Source of the DNA: Thauera aromatica K172
Lineage (GTDB): Bacteria; Pseudomonadota; Gammaproteobacteria; Burkholderiales; Rhodocyclaceae
NCBI RefSeq assembly: GCF_003030465.1
Contig: NZ_CP028339.1
Span: 3,356,041-3,420,040 of the forward strand
Direction: 5' to 3'
DNA length: 64,000 bases
A program made the position numbers and the translations under genes. The notes beneath the pieces were generated by a model that was not told where the DNA came from, ran no database searches, and saw only the letters and a program-made list of their open reading frames with translations. Shown here one piece after another: positions 55,969 through 64,000 of the stretch; within the stretch, counting starts at the first letter, position 1; each line of letters begins with the position of its first letter.

Positions 55969-57375
55969 TCAGTCCAGCAAGCCGGCGACCGCCTCGACCG
56001 CCGCGTCCCGCTCCTCCCCACCCTCACCGGAGCCGCCCGCGCGCACGCTCCACTCCGGGTGGGCGCGCGCGCGCACCAGCGCCGGGGGCAGCGCTCCGCT
56101 ACGCCAGCGCTGCACCGCGGGATCGGCGCCAGCGGCCGGCGACGGCAGCACGATCGGCGTCATCGCCGCATGCCCCCGCCCTTCGAGCGCCAGCAGCAGC
56201 GCGCGCTGGCGCAGCGCGACGAGGCGCAGGATGGCGTCGTCCACGGTGAGCTCGCGCTGCCCCCGCAGTTTCGCCGCGATGCGCTCGCCGTAGTGGCCGA
56301 ACGCCTGCCACAGGCCACCGGCGACCGCGCCCAGCGCGGCAGCCGCCCCCAGGGTCAGGCCGCCGGCCACCAGGTCGATGCCGAGCCCGGCCGCCGCGCC
56401 CGCTGCCGCCCCGGTGCCCAGGCGGATGCCCATCTGGCGCAGGGTCTCGGGGTTGAACAGGTCGTCGTCCCAGCGTCCGTCGGTGAGCGGCAGCTCGCCG
56501 GCGCGCGCATCGTCGGCGCGGAAGCGGTACAGGCGCAGCAGCGCATCGACACAGCCCTGCTCACGCGCGCGGACCTCGTCGCGCAGCGCGGTCAGCGCCT
56601 GCTGCAGGGCGGCCTCGTCGTCACCGGCGACCGGCTCGCGCCGCGCCGCGAGTTCCACCAGCAGTTCGGCCACCAGCCGGCGGGCGGCGCTGCGGCGCTC
56701 GCCGGCCTCGCGCGCACGCGCCTCGATCAGGCGCTGGAGCGCAGCGCGGTGTCCATGGACGAGGGTGGCGAGGGTGTCGAACAGCTCGCGCTCGCCATCG
56801 AGCGGCGGCGCCACGGTGTCGAAGCCGAGCACCGCGTGGAGGCCGAGGCGGGCGAGCGCAGCGCGCCAGTCTGCGGCCCGGGTGGCGGGGGCGGCGACGA
56901 AGTTGAGCACCGGCAGCAAGGGCCGGGCACAGGCGGCGAGCAGCGCCAGTTCGTCGCGGTGCTTGGGCAGCACCGGGTCGCGCGCATCGACCACGTAGAG
57001 CGCAGCGTCGCTCGCCAGCAGCTGGCGCAGCACTTTCGCTTCCTGCTCGAAGCGGGTGCCAGCCTGCGCCGTGGCGAGGAAACGGGCGATGCGCTCGGGG
57101 CCGTCGATGCGCTCGCCGGGCGCCGCCAGGCCGTCGATGAATTCGAGCAGGGCGATCGCGTCTTCCATGCCCGGGGTGTCGAACAGGGCGAGCGCCGGGA
57201 TCCCGTCGGCGATCAGCTGCAGGCCCTCGACATGGCGGGTGGTGCCGGCGGCATCGGACACTTCACCGAAGCCGACGTCGCGCGCCAAGGTGCGCAGCAG
57301 CGAAGTCTTGCCGGTATTGGTGTGGCCGACCACGGCCACGCGCAGGATTTCGCCCATGCCGCTCATGCCACTCAT
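55969..57375 (-). CDS. DUF3482 family GTPase
   Basis: 468 aa from the ATG at 57375; two later in-frame ATGs are possible (MSGMSGMGEIL). It has the G1 motif GHTNTGKTSLLRTL, then FDTPGMEDAIALLE (G3) and DARDPVLPKHRDEL. A C-terminal half with Ala/Gly-rich helices ([31 protein letters not shown]) may insert in the membrane. Its start overlaps the DUF2868 stop (ATGA), the usual gene order of this pair. Confidence 0.9.
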   Translation of the reverse strand: MSGMSGMGEILRVAVVGHTNTGKTSLLRTLARDVGFGEVSDAAGTTRHVEGLQLIADGIPALALFDTPGMEDAIALLEFIDGLAAPGERIDGPERIARFLATAQAGTRFEQEAKVLRQLLASDAALYVVDARDPVLPKHRDELALLAACARPLLPVLNFVAAPATRAADWRAALARLGLHAVLGFDTVAPPLDGERELFDTLATLVHGHRAALQRLIEARAREAGERRSAARRLVAELLVELAARREPVAGDDEAALQQALTALRDEVRAREQGCVDALLRLYRFRADDARAGELPLTDGRWDDDLFNPETLRQMGIRLGTGAAAGAAAGLGIDLVAGGLTLGAAAALGAVAGGLWQAFGHYGERIAAKLRGQRELTVDDAILRLVALRQRALLLALEGRGHAAMTPIVLPSPAAGADPAVQRWRSGALPPALVRARAHPEWSVRAGGSGEGGEERDAAVEAVAGLLD

Positions 57376-58847
57376 GCGTCGTCCGCCTCCGGAGTCTCCA
57401 GCCAGGCGCGCACGCCGGCCGCGTCCTCGAACAGCGCCGCCGCATCCAGCCCGATACGGCCGAGCCCCGCACGCCACTGCGCGGTGCGCCCGACCGGCGC
57501 GTGCGCGCCGGCGCACAGCCACACCCGCGTCGCCACGGCGCACGCGGCGAGCTCCGCGACCAGGCCGAGCGTACCGCGATCGGGGGTCTGGCGCGCATCG
57601 ACCGCGACCAGCAGGCGCGCCGGCGGCCGCGCCGCGAGCCGGCCGAGGACGGCGCGGCGCTGCTCACGGCTGTCGAGCCGCCCGCCATCCTCCCAGGCGC
57701 CGCGGCCGCGCGTGCCCCCGGCCCCCGCCTCCGCTCCCTCGGCAACGGCCGGCGGCCAGGCGAGGTCGTCGCCGAGCTCGATCGCCACCGCCACCGCAGC
57801 GGCCCCGTGGCCGGCCGGCGACGCCGGGCGAGGCGGACAGGGCAGGACCGCAGGCGCGGGGTCGCTGACCCCGATGCGCGCACTGCCGGGCATCAGCACC
57901 GCACGCAGGCGGGCATAGCCGGGGCGCGACAGGTCCAGCCGCAGCCGGCCCAGGCCGCGGCGCCACAGCCCGGCACAGCACAGGGCGAGCAGCAGCCGCG
58001 GCAGCACGCCATACACCACCATCGCCCCCACCAGCCAGCCCGCCCAGGCCCGCCGGCCCGCCTCGTCGAGCAGCGGCGCCTCGCCGCTGGCCGTCACCAT
58101 CGCCGCATCCGGCACCGGAAAGCCGAGCAGCGCGGGCAGGGCGCCCACCGCGGCGCTCAGATCGACAAAGCTGCGCGCCGGCAGGATCGTCGTTTCCCAC
58201 ACGAAGCCGTAGCGCCGCGTCGCCAGCAGCAGCAGCACGCCCCCCGTCGCGCCGAGCAGCGCGGCCAGCCACAGCGCATGGCTGGCCGCGCCGATGCCCC
58301 AGCCGGCCAGCCGGCCGCGCCCGAGCAGGCCGCCGAGCGCCAGCGGCAGGTCCGCCGCCGTCCGGCTGCGGTCGAAGAAGGCGACCAGGCGCAGCCACAC
58401 CCATCCAGCGCTGCCGCCGCCGCGGATGCGCCCGCCGCCCCGGCCCTGCAAAGCCATCGCGGCCAGCCACAGCAACAGGCTCAGGGCGTGCACCCCGAGC
58501 AAGCCGCCCAGCGTCCACACCACGTTGACCGGCCGCGAGCCGTCGCCGAGCACGCCCGCCGCGGCGCCAAAGCCCAGCACCAGCGCCAGCGCCAGCGCGA
58601 CCAGCAGCAGCGTCCGGGCGCGCCGCCGCCAGGCGAGGATGGCGGCGCGCCAGCCCTGGCGCGCTCCGAGCCGCTCTGCACGGCACAGGATCCGGCCTTC
58701 GAAATCGGGAACCGCAGCGGGAGCCGCAGCGGACGCCGCCGCCGGCTCGGCCGCATCTTCGAGCAGGCCGTGATGTTCTTCATGACGGCGGACGACTTCG
58801 GCCAGCCAGCGCGCTTCGAACAGGGACAGGGAAACGGGAGCGGTCAA
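57372..58847 (-). CDS. DUF2868 family membrane protein
   Basis: 491 aa. Two or more membrane segments early (TLLLVALALALVLGFGAAAGVL, LLGVHALSLLLWLAAMAL) and one in the middle (HALWLAALLGATGGVLLLLA), and a cytoplasmic C-terminal region with ELGDDLAWPPAVAEG. It is always found with DUF3482 GTPases; function unknown. The pair may be a membrane-linked GTPase system. Confidence 0.88.
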   Translation of the reverse strand: MTAPVSLSLFEARWLAEVVRRHEEHHGLLEDAAEPAAASAAAPAAVPDFEGRILCRAERLGARQGWRAAILAWRRRARTLLLVALALALVLGFGAAAGVLGDGSRPVNVVWTLGGLLGVHALSLLLWLAAMALQGRGGGRIRGGGSAGWVWLRLVAFFDRSRTAADLPLALGGLLGRGRLAGWGIGAASHALWLAALLGATGGVLLLLATRRYGFVWETTILPARSFVDLSAAVGALPALLGFPVPDAAMVTASGEAPLLDEAGRRAWAGWLVGAMVVYGVLPRLLLALCCAGLWRRGLGRLRLDLSRPGYARLRAVLMPGSARIGVSDPAPAVLPCPPRPASPAGHGAAAVAVAIELGDDLAWPPAVAEGAEAGAGGTRGRGAWEDGGRLDSREQRRAVLGRLAARPPARLLVAVDARQTPDRGTLGLVAELAACAVATRVWLCAGAHAPVGRTAQWRAGLGRIGLDAAALFEDAAGVRAWLETPEADDA

Positions 58848-58947
58848 GACGGTACGGCACAGGACAGGGACGAGGACAACAGGATAACAATGTCCGCCGC
58901 CGGGCGCCGGGCCCCATCACTCCGGGCGAGGCAGGCTCGCGCCGCGC

Positions 58948-61395
58948 TTACTGCCATGACGCATCCGGACGCCAGCTGCCGACCCACGCCGGCAGATCGG
59001 CGGCCGGCATCGGGCGGGCGATGCCGTACCCCTGCGCCCGCTCGCACCCCAGGGCCAGCAGCATCGCGCCGTGCTCGGCGGTTTCCACCCCCTCGGCGAT
59101 CACCGTGCGCCCGAACACCCGCGCCAGGCCGATGACGCCCTCGACGATGGCGCGGTCCTCGGCGTCGGCCAGCATGTCGCGCACGAAACTCTGGTCGATC
59201 TTGAGCACCTGCGCCGGCAGGGCCTTGAGATAGGACAGCGAGGAGTAGCCGGTGCCGAAGTCGTCGACCGCGAACGCCACTCCCAGCTCGCGGCACTCGC
59301 GGATGAGCGCCGAAACATGCTCCAGATCTTCCAGCGCCGCGGTCTCGACGACTTCGAGCTTGAGCGCATGGCGGGGCAGCTGCGGGCAGGTGTCCAGATG
59401 CTCGCACAGCCGGGAAACGAAGTCGGTGCGCAGCAGGTGGCGGGCGGCGATGTTGACGCTGACCTGCAGCTCGAGCCCCGCGCGCCGCCAGGCTTCAAGC
59501 TGGACGAGCGCGGTCGCGATCACCCAGTCGCCGAGTTCGACGATCAGGTCGCTGTCTTCGATCGCGGGCAGGAACTCGGCCGGCGCCAGCAGCCCGCGCT
59601 GCGGATGCTGCCAGCGCACCAGCGCTTCGGCGCCGAGCACGCGCCCGGAGCGCATGTCGACCTGGGGCTGGTAGTGGAGGACGAGTTCGTGGTCGCGCAG
59701 GGCCTGGGCAATCCGCGCCTGGCGCTCGGTGCGTTCCCGCACGCAGCGGTCCTGCTCGGTGTCGAAGACGTGGAAGCGGTTGCGCCCCCCCTGCTTGGCC
59801 AGGTACATCGCCTGGTCGGCATGGCGCAGCAGGGTGTCGGTATCGGCATCGTCGCGCGGGTACAGTGCGGCGCCCAGGCTGGCCGAAACCGCGACTTCGC
59901 TGCCGCCCACCCGCAGCGGCTGCGCCACGGCGGCGAGGACCCGCCGCAGCGCGGTGTCGACCGCGCCGGTGTCGCCCAGCCCCTGCAACAGGAGCACGAA
60001 CTCGTCGCCGCCGATGCGGGCCACGGTGTCGTCACCGCGCACACAGCCCTTCAGGCGGCGGGCGACCTCGATCAGCACGCCATCCCCTTCCTGGTGGCCG
60101 AAGCGGTCGTTGACCGGCTTGAAGCCGTCCAGGTCCAGATAGCAGACCGCGAGCAGGGTGCCGGCGCGGTCGGCCTGGGCCACGGCCTGCCGCATGCGGT
60201 CGAAGAGCAACGCACGGTTGGGCAGGCCGGTGAGCAGGTCGTGGCTGGCGATGTAGCGCAGTTCGTCCTGGTGCGCCTTGCGCTGGGTGATGTCGCGCAC
60301 GAAGACGCCGATTTCCTCATCGCGGCGCAGGCAGGTCGCCGTCACCTCGACTTCGACCAAGCTGCCGTCCTTGCGCCGCCAGTGCGTCTCGAAGCGGTCG
60401 TTGCCGGTGGCGAAGATGCGCCGGGCGTGGGCGGCGGCTTCATCCGCAGATTCCAGCGCCTCGAAGCGGCTCATGGGGCTGCCGAGGACTTCCTCGCGGA
60501 GGTAGCCGGTGAGCGCGCACACGGCGGCATTGCATTCGCGCACCCGGCCGTCCGCTCCGACGGCGAGAAAACCGTCCATCGCCAGGTTGATGACGCTTGC
60601 GTGGCGCTCGATGGCCCGCCTGGTCGCCGAGATATCGGCGATCACGCCGACGAGGCCGCGCTCCACCCCCTGCGCATCGTGAAAGCGGCGCCCGGTCAGA
60701 TGGCCCCAGAATTCACTGCCATCGGCACGCAGGTAGAGCCGCTCGAGGTCCACCGCAGCGATCTTGCTCGCGAGCAGCGCCCGCATCCGCTCACGCCCGG
60801 TGTCACGCTCGGCCGGATGGATATGGTCCACGTACTCGCTGCCGACCAGTTCCGCCAGCGGATGGCCGAACATTTCCGCCATCCGGCGGTTGGCATGGGT
60901 GATGACGCCGTCCCGGTCGACGAGGAAGATCGCGACGCTGGCGGTGTCGAGGATGTCGCTCAGCAGCGATTCGCGCTCCCGGAGCGCGATCTCGGCAAGC
61001 TTGCGCGCGGTGATGTCGGTGGACACGCCGAGGACGCCGACAACGGCGCCGTCGTCATCGAACAGGGGCTGCTTGACGGTGTCGTAGTAGCGGGTTTCGC
61101 CGCTGCAGGCGACGACGTTGCGCTCCTCACCTTCGATCCGGACCGCCTCCTCGACCACCCGGCGGTCGTGGTCGCGCAGGTCGTTGGAGACCGAAAGATC
61201 GAAAAAGCGCTCGTCGGTGCTGCCGAGGATGTCTTCCGGCGCGGTGCCGAACAGTTCGGACACCATCCGGTTCACATAGGTGTAACGGCCGTCGCGATCC
61301 TTGATGAAGACATGGGCGCCGACATGGTCGAGAGCGCTGCGCAGGCGGAGGATTTCGTCCTCGTTCTGACCCCGGTCTGGATAAGGACAGCTCAT
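58948..61395 (-). CDS. PAS-PAS-PAS-GGDEF-EAL cyclic-di-GMP enzyme
   Basis: 815 aa from ATG 61395; the frame is open further upstream. Three PAS domains (about 10-130, 135-260, 265-385), then GGDEF with an intact RIGGDEFVLLLQG near residue 457, then EAL with an intact GAEALVRWQHP near 588, EVVETAALEDLE and DDFGTGYSSLSYLK. Both sites look active, so it may make and break cyclic di-GMP. No signal peptide or membrane segment, so a cytoplasmic sensor. Confidence 0.95.
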   Translation of the reverse strand: MSCPYPDRGQNEDEILRLRSALDHVGAHVFIKDRDGRYTYVNRMVSELFGTAPEDILGSTDERFFDLSVSNDLRDHDRRVVEEAVRIEGEERNVVACSGETRYYDTVKQPLFDDDGAVVGVLGVSTDITARKLAEIALRERESLLSDILDTASVAIFLVDRDGVITHANRRMAEMFGHPLAELVGSEYVDHIHPAERDTGRERMRALLASKIAAVDLERLYLRADGSEFWGHLTGRRFHDAQGVERGLVGVIADISATRRAIERHASVINLAMDGFLAVGADGRVRECNAAVCALTGYLREEVLGSPMSRFEALESADEAAAHARRIFATGNDRFETHWRRKDGSLVEVEVTATCLRRDEEIGVFVRDITQRKAHQDELRYIASHDLLTGLPNRALLFDRMRQAVAQADRAGTLLAVCYLDLDGFKPVNDRFGHQEGDGVLIEVARRLKGCVRGDDTVARIGGDEFVLLLQGLGDTGAVDTALRRVLAAVAQPLRVGGSEVAVSASLGAALYPRDDADTDTLLRHADQAMYLAKQGGRNRFHVFDTEQDRCVRERTERQARIAQALRDHELVLHYQPQVDMRSGRVLGAEALVRWQHPQRGLLAPAEFLPAIEDSDLIVELGDWVIATALVQLEAWRRAGLELQVSVNIAARHLLRTDFVSRLCEHLDTCPQLPRHALKLEVVETAALEDLEHVSALIRECRELGVAFAVDDFGTGYSSLSYLKALPAQVLKIDQSFVRDMLADAEDRAIVEGVIGLARVFGRTVIAEGVETAEHGAMLLALGCERAQGYGIARPMPAADLPAWVGSWRPDASWQ

Positions 61396-61621
61396 AGGCA
61401 GGCGACGAAGAAATCGATGGATGGGGTACCACGCTATCAGAATTCGCACCGATGATCGAACCCCGGATGGCGCCCACCGCGGCGCAGGAAAGCCGCGTGC
61501 GGGCAAGGAGCGCCGGTGCCCGCGGAGAACTTGATCGAGATCATTCTTCGGCCGGCGGCAAAGGCTAGTCTCCCGGATTCGGACACCCTGTCCTCCTCTC
61601 CCCGCCCTTTGCCGAGACGCC

Positions 61622-62095
61622 ATGCGAACCCGACTGAAAACGGCCCTCCTTCCCGTGCTGCTCGCCGCCCTGGGCACCGCCGCCCACGCCGCGGAGCTGT
61701 CCTGCCCCGATCTGAAGGAGGCGGTACAGGTCGCCGCCTGCCCGACCGATGCCGAACTCCGCTTTACCTTCATGGGCTATTGCGGCGACAACGCCCGCCT
61801 GTACGGCCGCGACGTGCTGACTTGTGCCAGTTTCGAGAATTACCGCGCGGTGAAGAACATCGCGCTGTGGGAATCGGCCGACGGTAGCTTCAGCGGCTAT
61901 CTGTCGTGCAACGTGCCGCCGGCGCAGATCCGCGCCTCGCAGGCGCTGCGCATGAAAGTGGAGCGCCAGAAGAACCTGACCCGGCTGATCTGCGACTACG
62001 ACAACGACCACCGCCTCGAACATCGCGGCAAGGCGGCGTGCGCGGTGGAGGCCGCGGACTGCAGCACGGGAGATTGCCGCGCGGTGTGCGAGTGA
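61622..62095 (+). CDS. Cys-rich periplasmic protein of unknown function
   Basis: 157 aa. A signal peptide (KTALLPVLLAALGTAAHA) and ten Cys in the mature part (for example LSCPDLKEAVQVAACPTDAE, YCGDN, LTCASF, LICDYDNDH, STGDCRAVCE). Up to five disulfides are possible. No family recognised. It lies alone between two convergent or divergent minus-strand genes. Confidence 0.75.
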   Translation: MRTRLKTALLPVLLAALGTAAHAAELSCPDLKEAVQVAACPTDAELRFTFMGYCGDNARLYGRDVLTCASFENYRAVKNIALWESADGSFSGYLSCNVPPAQIRASQALRMKVERQKNLTRLICDYDNDHRLEHRGKAACAVEAADCSTGDCRAVCE

Positions 62096-62112
62096 GCGCC
62101 GCCGAGTTGTGA

Positions 62113-63147
62113 TCAGTCCGGCGCCGTCGACGGCGGCCCGATGAAGGCGGCCAGGATCGCGGCCACTTCGTCCTGCGCCAGGTCGCGGACGATGAAGACG
62201 AGACGGCTGTGGCGCTTCTCGCCGGGCGGCCACGCCGCCAGGCTGGTAGCGGGATAGACGCTGTGCTGGACACACTGCAGCACCCGCGGCAAGGGATCGC
62301 CGGCGACGTCGAGCACGCCCTTGACCCGCAGGATGCGTCCGCCATGGACCTGGAGGAGCAGCGCGAGGGCGTCGGAAAATTCGTACCAGGGCAGCGGCGC
62401 ATCGTAGCGCAGCACGAAACTGCCCACTCCGGCGTCATGGCGCGGGGTGCGCCCCAGCGCCGCCTCCCCGAGCCAGGCGGTGACGTCCGGCGCCTTGCCG
62501 GCGGCATCGTACAGGCCGCAGTCGAACAGTTCGGCGGCCGCCACCACGCCGCCGCACACTTCCACCTGGCGTGCCCCCGGGTTGAGCAGGGCGAGGCGGG
62601 TAGCCACCGCCGCGCGCGCCGCCGCATCGGCGAGGTCGCACTTGGTGAGCAGCAGGCGGTCGGCCATCGCCACCTGGCGCACGGCCTCGTTGTGTTCGGC
62701 GAGCTGGGCCAGCGCACGGGTCGCATCCACCGCGGCGACCACGCCGTCGATGCGGTAGCGCTCGGCGAGGAAGGGCTCGGCCATCAGGGTGTGGATCAGC
62801 GGCGCCGGATCGGCCAGCCCCGTGGTTTCGATCAGCACCCGGCGCAGGCCCTTCAGCTCGCGCCGCAGCGCGCGCATGAACAGCCCTTTCAGCGCCCGCA
62901 CCAGATCGCCGCGGACGCTGCAGCAGACGCAGCCCGAATCGAGCACGATCAGGGTCTCGTCGACCTTTTCCACCAGGTGGTGGTCGACGGCGACGGCACC
63001 GAGCTCGTTGATCAGCACCGCGCAGCCCTCCATCCGCGGCTGGCGCAGCAGGTGGTTGAGCAGCGTGGTCTTGCCCGCACCGAGAAAACCGGTGAGCACG
63101 GTGACGGGAATGCGGCGGTCGTCGGGGCGGGAAGCGTCGTCGTTCAT
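62113..63147 (-). CDS. CobW/YjiA-type GTPase (COG0523), metal-chaperone-like
   Basis: 344 aa. Walker [18 protein letters not shown], the metal-binding CxCC motif [25 protein letters not shown] (switch II) and LLTKCDLAD. The C-terminal domain of about 120 residues ([30 protein letters not shown]) is the CobW C domain. Such proteins serve Zn, Co or other metal delivery. The ATG at 63147 starts [12 protein letters not shown]. It is not followed by a nitrile hydratase or cobalamin gene here. Confidence 0.92.
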   Translation of the reverse strand: MNDDASRPDDRRIPVTVLTGFLGAGKTTLLNHLLRQPRMEGCAVLINELGAVAVDHHLVEKVDETLIVLDSGCVCCSVRGDLVRALKGLFMRALRRELKGLRRVLIETTGLADPAPLIHTLMAEPFLAERYRIDGVVAAVDATRALAQLAEHNEAVRQVAMADRLLLTKCDLADAAARAAVATRLALLNPGARQVEVCGGVVAAAELFDCGLYDAAGKAPDVTAWLGEAALGRTPRHDAGVGSFVLRYDAPLPWYEFSDALALLLQVHGGRILRVKGVLDVAGDPLPRVLQCVQHSVYPATSLAAWPPGEKRHSRLVFIVRDLAQDEVAAILAAFIGPPSTAPD

Positions 63148-63247
63148 GTCCGGGGTCCTGGTAGCGCGCGCAAAGGCCGGATGGGCGGCCCGGCGGAGCG
63201 CAGGGCCATTTTCACACTCCGGGCGATGCGCGGCGAGCGCCAGGGTA

Positions 63248-64000
63248 TCAGGCTGCGGCCGGCAGCGCGGCTGCGCCGTCCCCCGCCACGCCGGCGAGGC
63301 AGCCGGTGCTGCGGAACAGGTGGCGGTAGAGAAAGCCCTGGACGTGATCGAAGCCGATCGCGGCGGCGAACGCACGCTGCCATTCGTGCTCGATGCCTTC
63401 CAGGATCGTCTGCTTGCCGCACTCGCGGGCGAAGGCGACCAGGTGGCGCAGCGCGGCCACGCGCACCGGATCGTCCGGGTGGAGGATCCACGAACGGTCG
63501 AACTTGAGGAAATCGACCGCGAGCAGGATCGGCAGCGACAGCATCGTGTGCGGCGCGCCGATGTCGTCGAGGGCGAGTTCGACCGCAGTTCCGGCGAAGG
63601 CGGCGACCATCGCGTCGCTCAGATCGGCATCGTTGATGCTGCTGTTCTCGATGATTTCGACCACCACGCCAGGGCGGGCGGCGAGCAGCGCCACCAGCGG
63701 GTGGCGCTCGTCGGCGACGGCGACCTGGAAGGCGTCGGGGTCGAGATTGACGAACAGGCGCCCGGCCTCCGGCGGCGCATGGGCGAGCTGCAGGCGCTTC
63801 ATTTCGTACTCGACCTGGAACAGGCTCAGCGGGCTGCTGTGGAGCGAATCGAACACCTGCTGCGGCGGCAGCATGCCCCCGTGCGCATCATGAAAGCGCG
63901 CCAGCGCCTCGTAACCGATGACCGCCCCGTCGACGAGCGAAAGAACGGGTTGGTACTCGACACCGAAACGGCGCTGCTCGATCAGTTCGAGCAGCGCCTG
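63248..64000 (-). CDS. EAL-domain protein, N-terminus beyond the window
   Basis: 251 codons are visible and the beginning lies off the right edge. The first visible part reads [18 protein letters not shown] and [12 protein letters not shown], an EAL motif. Later sequence such as [34 protein letters not shown] and FLKFDRSWI follows the EAL-fold order but several catalytic positions look weakened (DDIGAPHT instead of DDFGTGYS). It may be a catalytically poor or degenerate phosphodiesterase. The end LPAAA is natural. Confidence 0.85.
   Translation of the reverse strand, partial: QALLELIEQRRFGVEYQPVLSLVDGAVIGYEALARFHDAHGGMLPPQQVFDSLHSSPLSLFQVEYEMKRLQLAHAPPEAGRLFVNLDPDAFQVAVADERHPLVALLAARPGVVVEIIENSSINDADLSDAMVAAFAGTAVELALDDIGAPHTMLSLPILLAVDFLKFDRSWILHPDDPVRVAALRHLVAFARECGKQTILEGIEHEWQRAFAAAIGFDHVQGFLYRHLFRSTGCLAGVAGDGAAALPAAA

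Overview
The window is about 64 kb of very GC-rich DNA (near 70 percent G+C) with dense, mostly non-repeated genes and short intergenic spaces. The gene set (proteobacterial gshA/gshB, bifunctional PutA, cyanase, modABC, a heme-copper nitric-oxide-reductase-like enzyme with a formate/nitrite-type transporter under sigma-54 control, a GGDEF/EAL protein, YhcB/ZapG) suggests a betaproteobacterial denitrifier of the Rhodocyclales (Thauera/Azoarcus group). The taxon is an inference from gene content, not a database match.

Layout. 1-9.7 kb is core metabolism: a minus-strand run gshA-gshB-apbE-zapG (zapG leaves the window), divergent putA, an rlmA-type methyltransferase and cynS. 9.7-17.5 kb is a mobile, repeat-rich zone. 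It holds a degenerate CRISPR-like array, a DUF3079 gene, a 275-bp direct repeat carrying REP palindromes, a complete 3.48-kb Tn552-like transposon with TG...CA ends and a 6-bp target duplication, a RAYT (REP-associated transposase) gene with REPs inside and after it, an 18-bp tandem array, a phosphatase, a pentanucleotide microsatellite and an orphan adenine methyltransferase. 17.8-25.7 kb has a three-domain ACP/adenylate-forming/acyltransferase protein opposite a patatin-related protein, then cysK, a DUF488 gene and panE. 25.8-26.3 kb is a decayed toxin-antitoxin locus whose toxin is joined to the tail of a lost helicase gene.

26.4-33.8 kb is a tight six-gene operon of envelope proteins (CHASE2 membrane protein, SH3-like protein, M48 lipoprotein protease, glycine-zipper/SH3 lipoprotein, two unrecognised exported or anchored proteins) with no obvious effector domain. 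34-39.7 kb has YchJ, an alpha/beta hydrolase, a LOG-family protein, modABC and an SDR. 39.7-46.3 kb is a predicted nitrogen-oxide module: a transporter, a sigma-54 activator, a SCO protein, a membrane protein, a CuA subunit II and a subunit I lacking the catalytic tyrosine of oxygen reductases. Its two operons start from duplicated, near-identical sigma-54 promoter/enhancer blocks. 46.9-55.5 kb is a defence-like island: a type III restriction-modification pair whose Res subunit carries a DUF4926-like tail followed by a DUF6883 gene, then a divergent SEC-C/TPR/pRiA4b-type protein, a UvrD-like helicase and an orphan HicA. 55.5-64 kb has a DCC protein, a DUF3482/DUF2868 pair, a PAS-GGDEF-EAL protein, a Cys-rich periplasmic protein, a CobW-type GTPase and an EAL protein that runs off the right edge.

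No tRNA or rRNA gene was seen. Many very long open frames on the antisense of real genes are artefacts of the high GC and are not listed.
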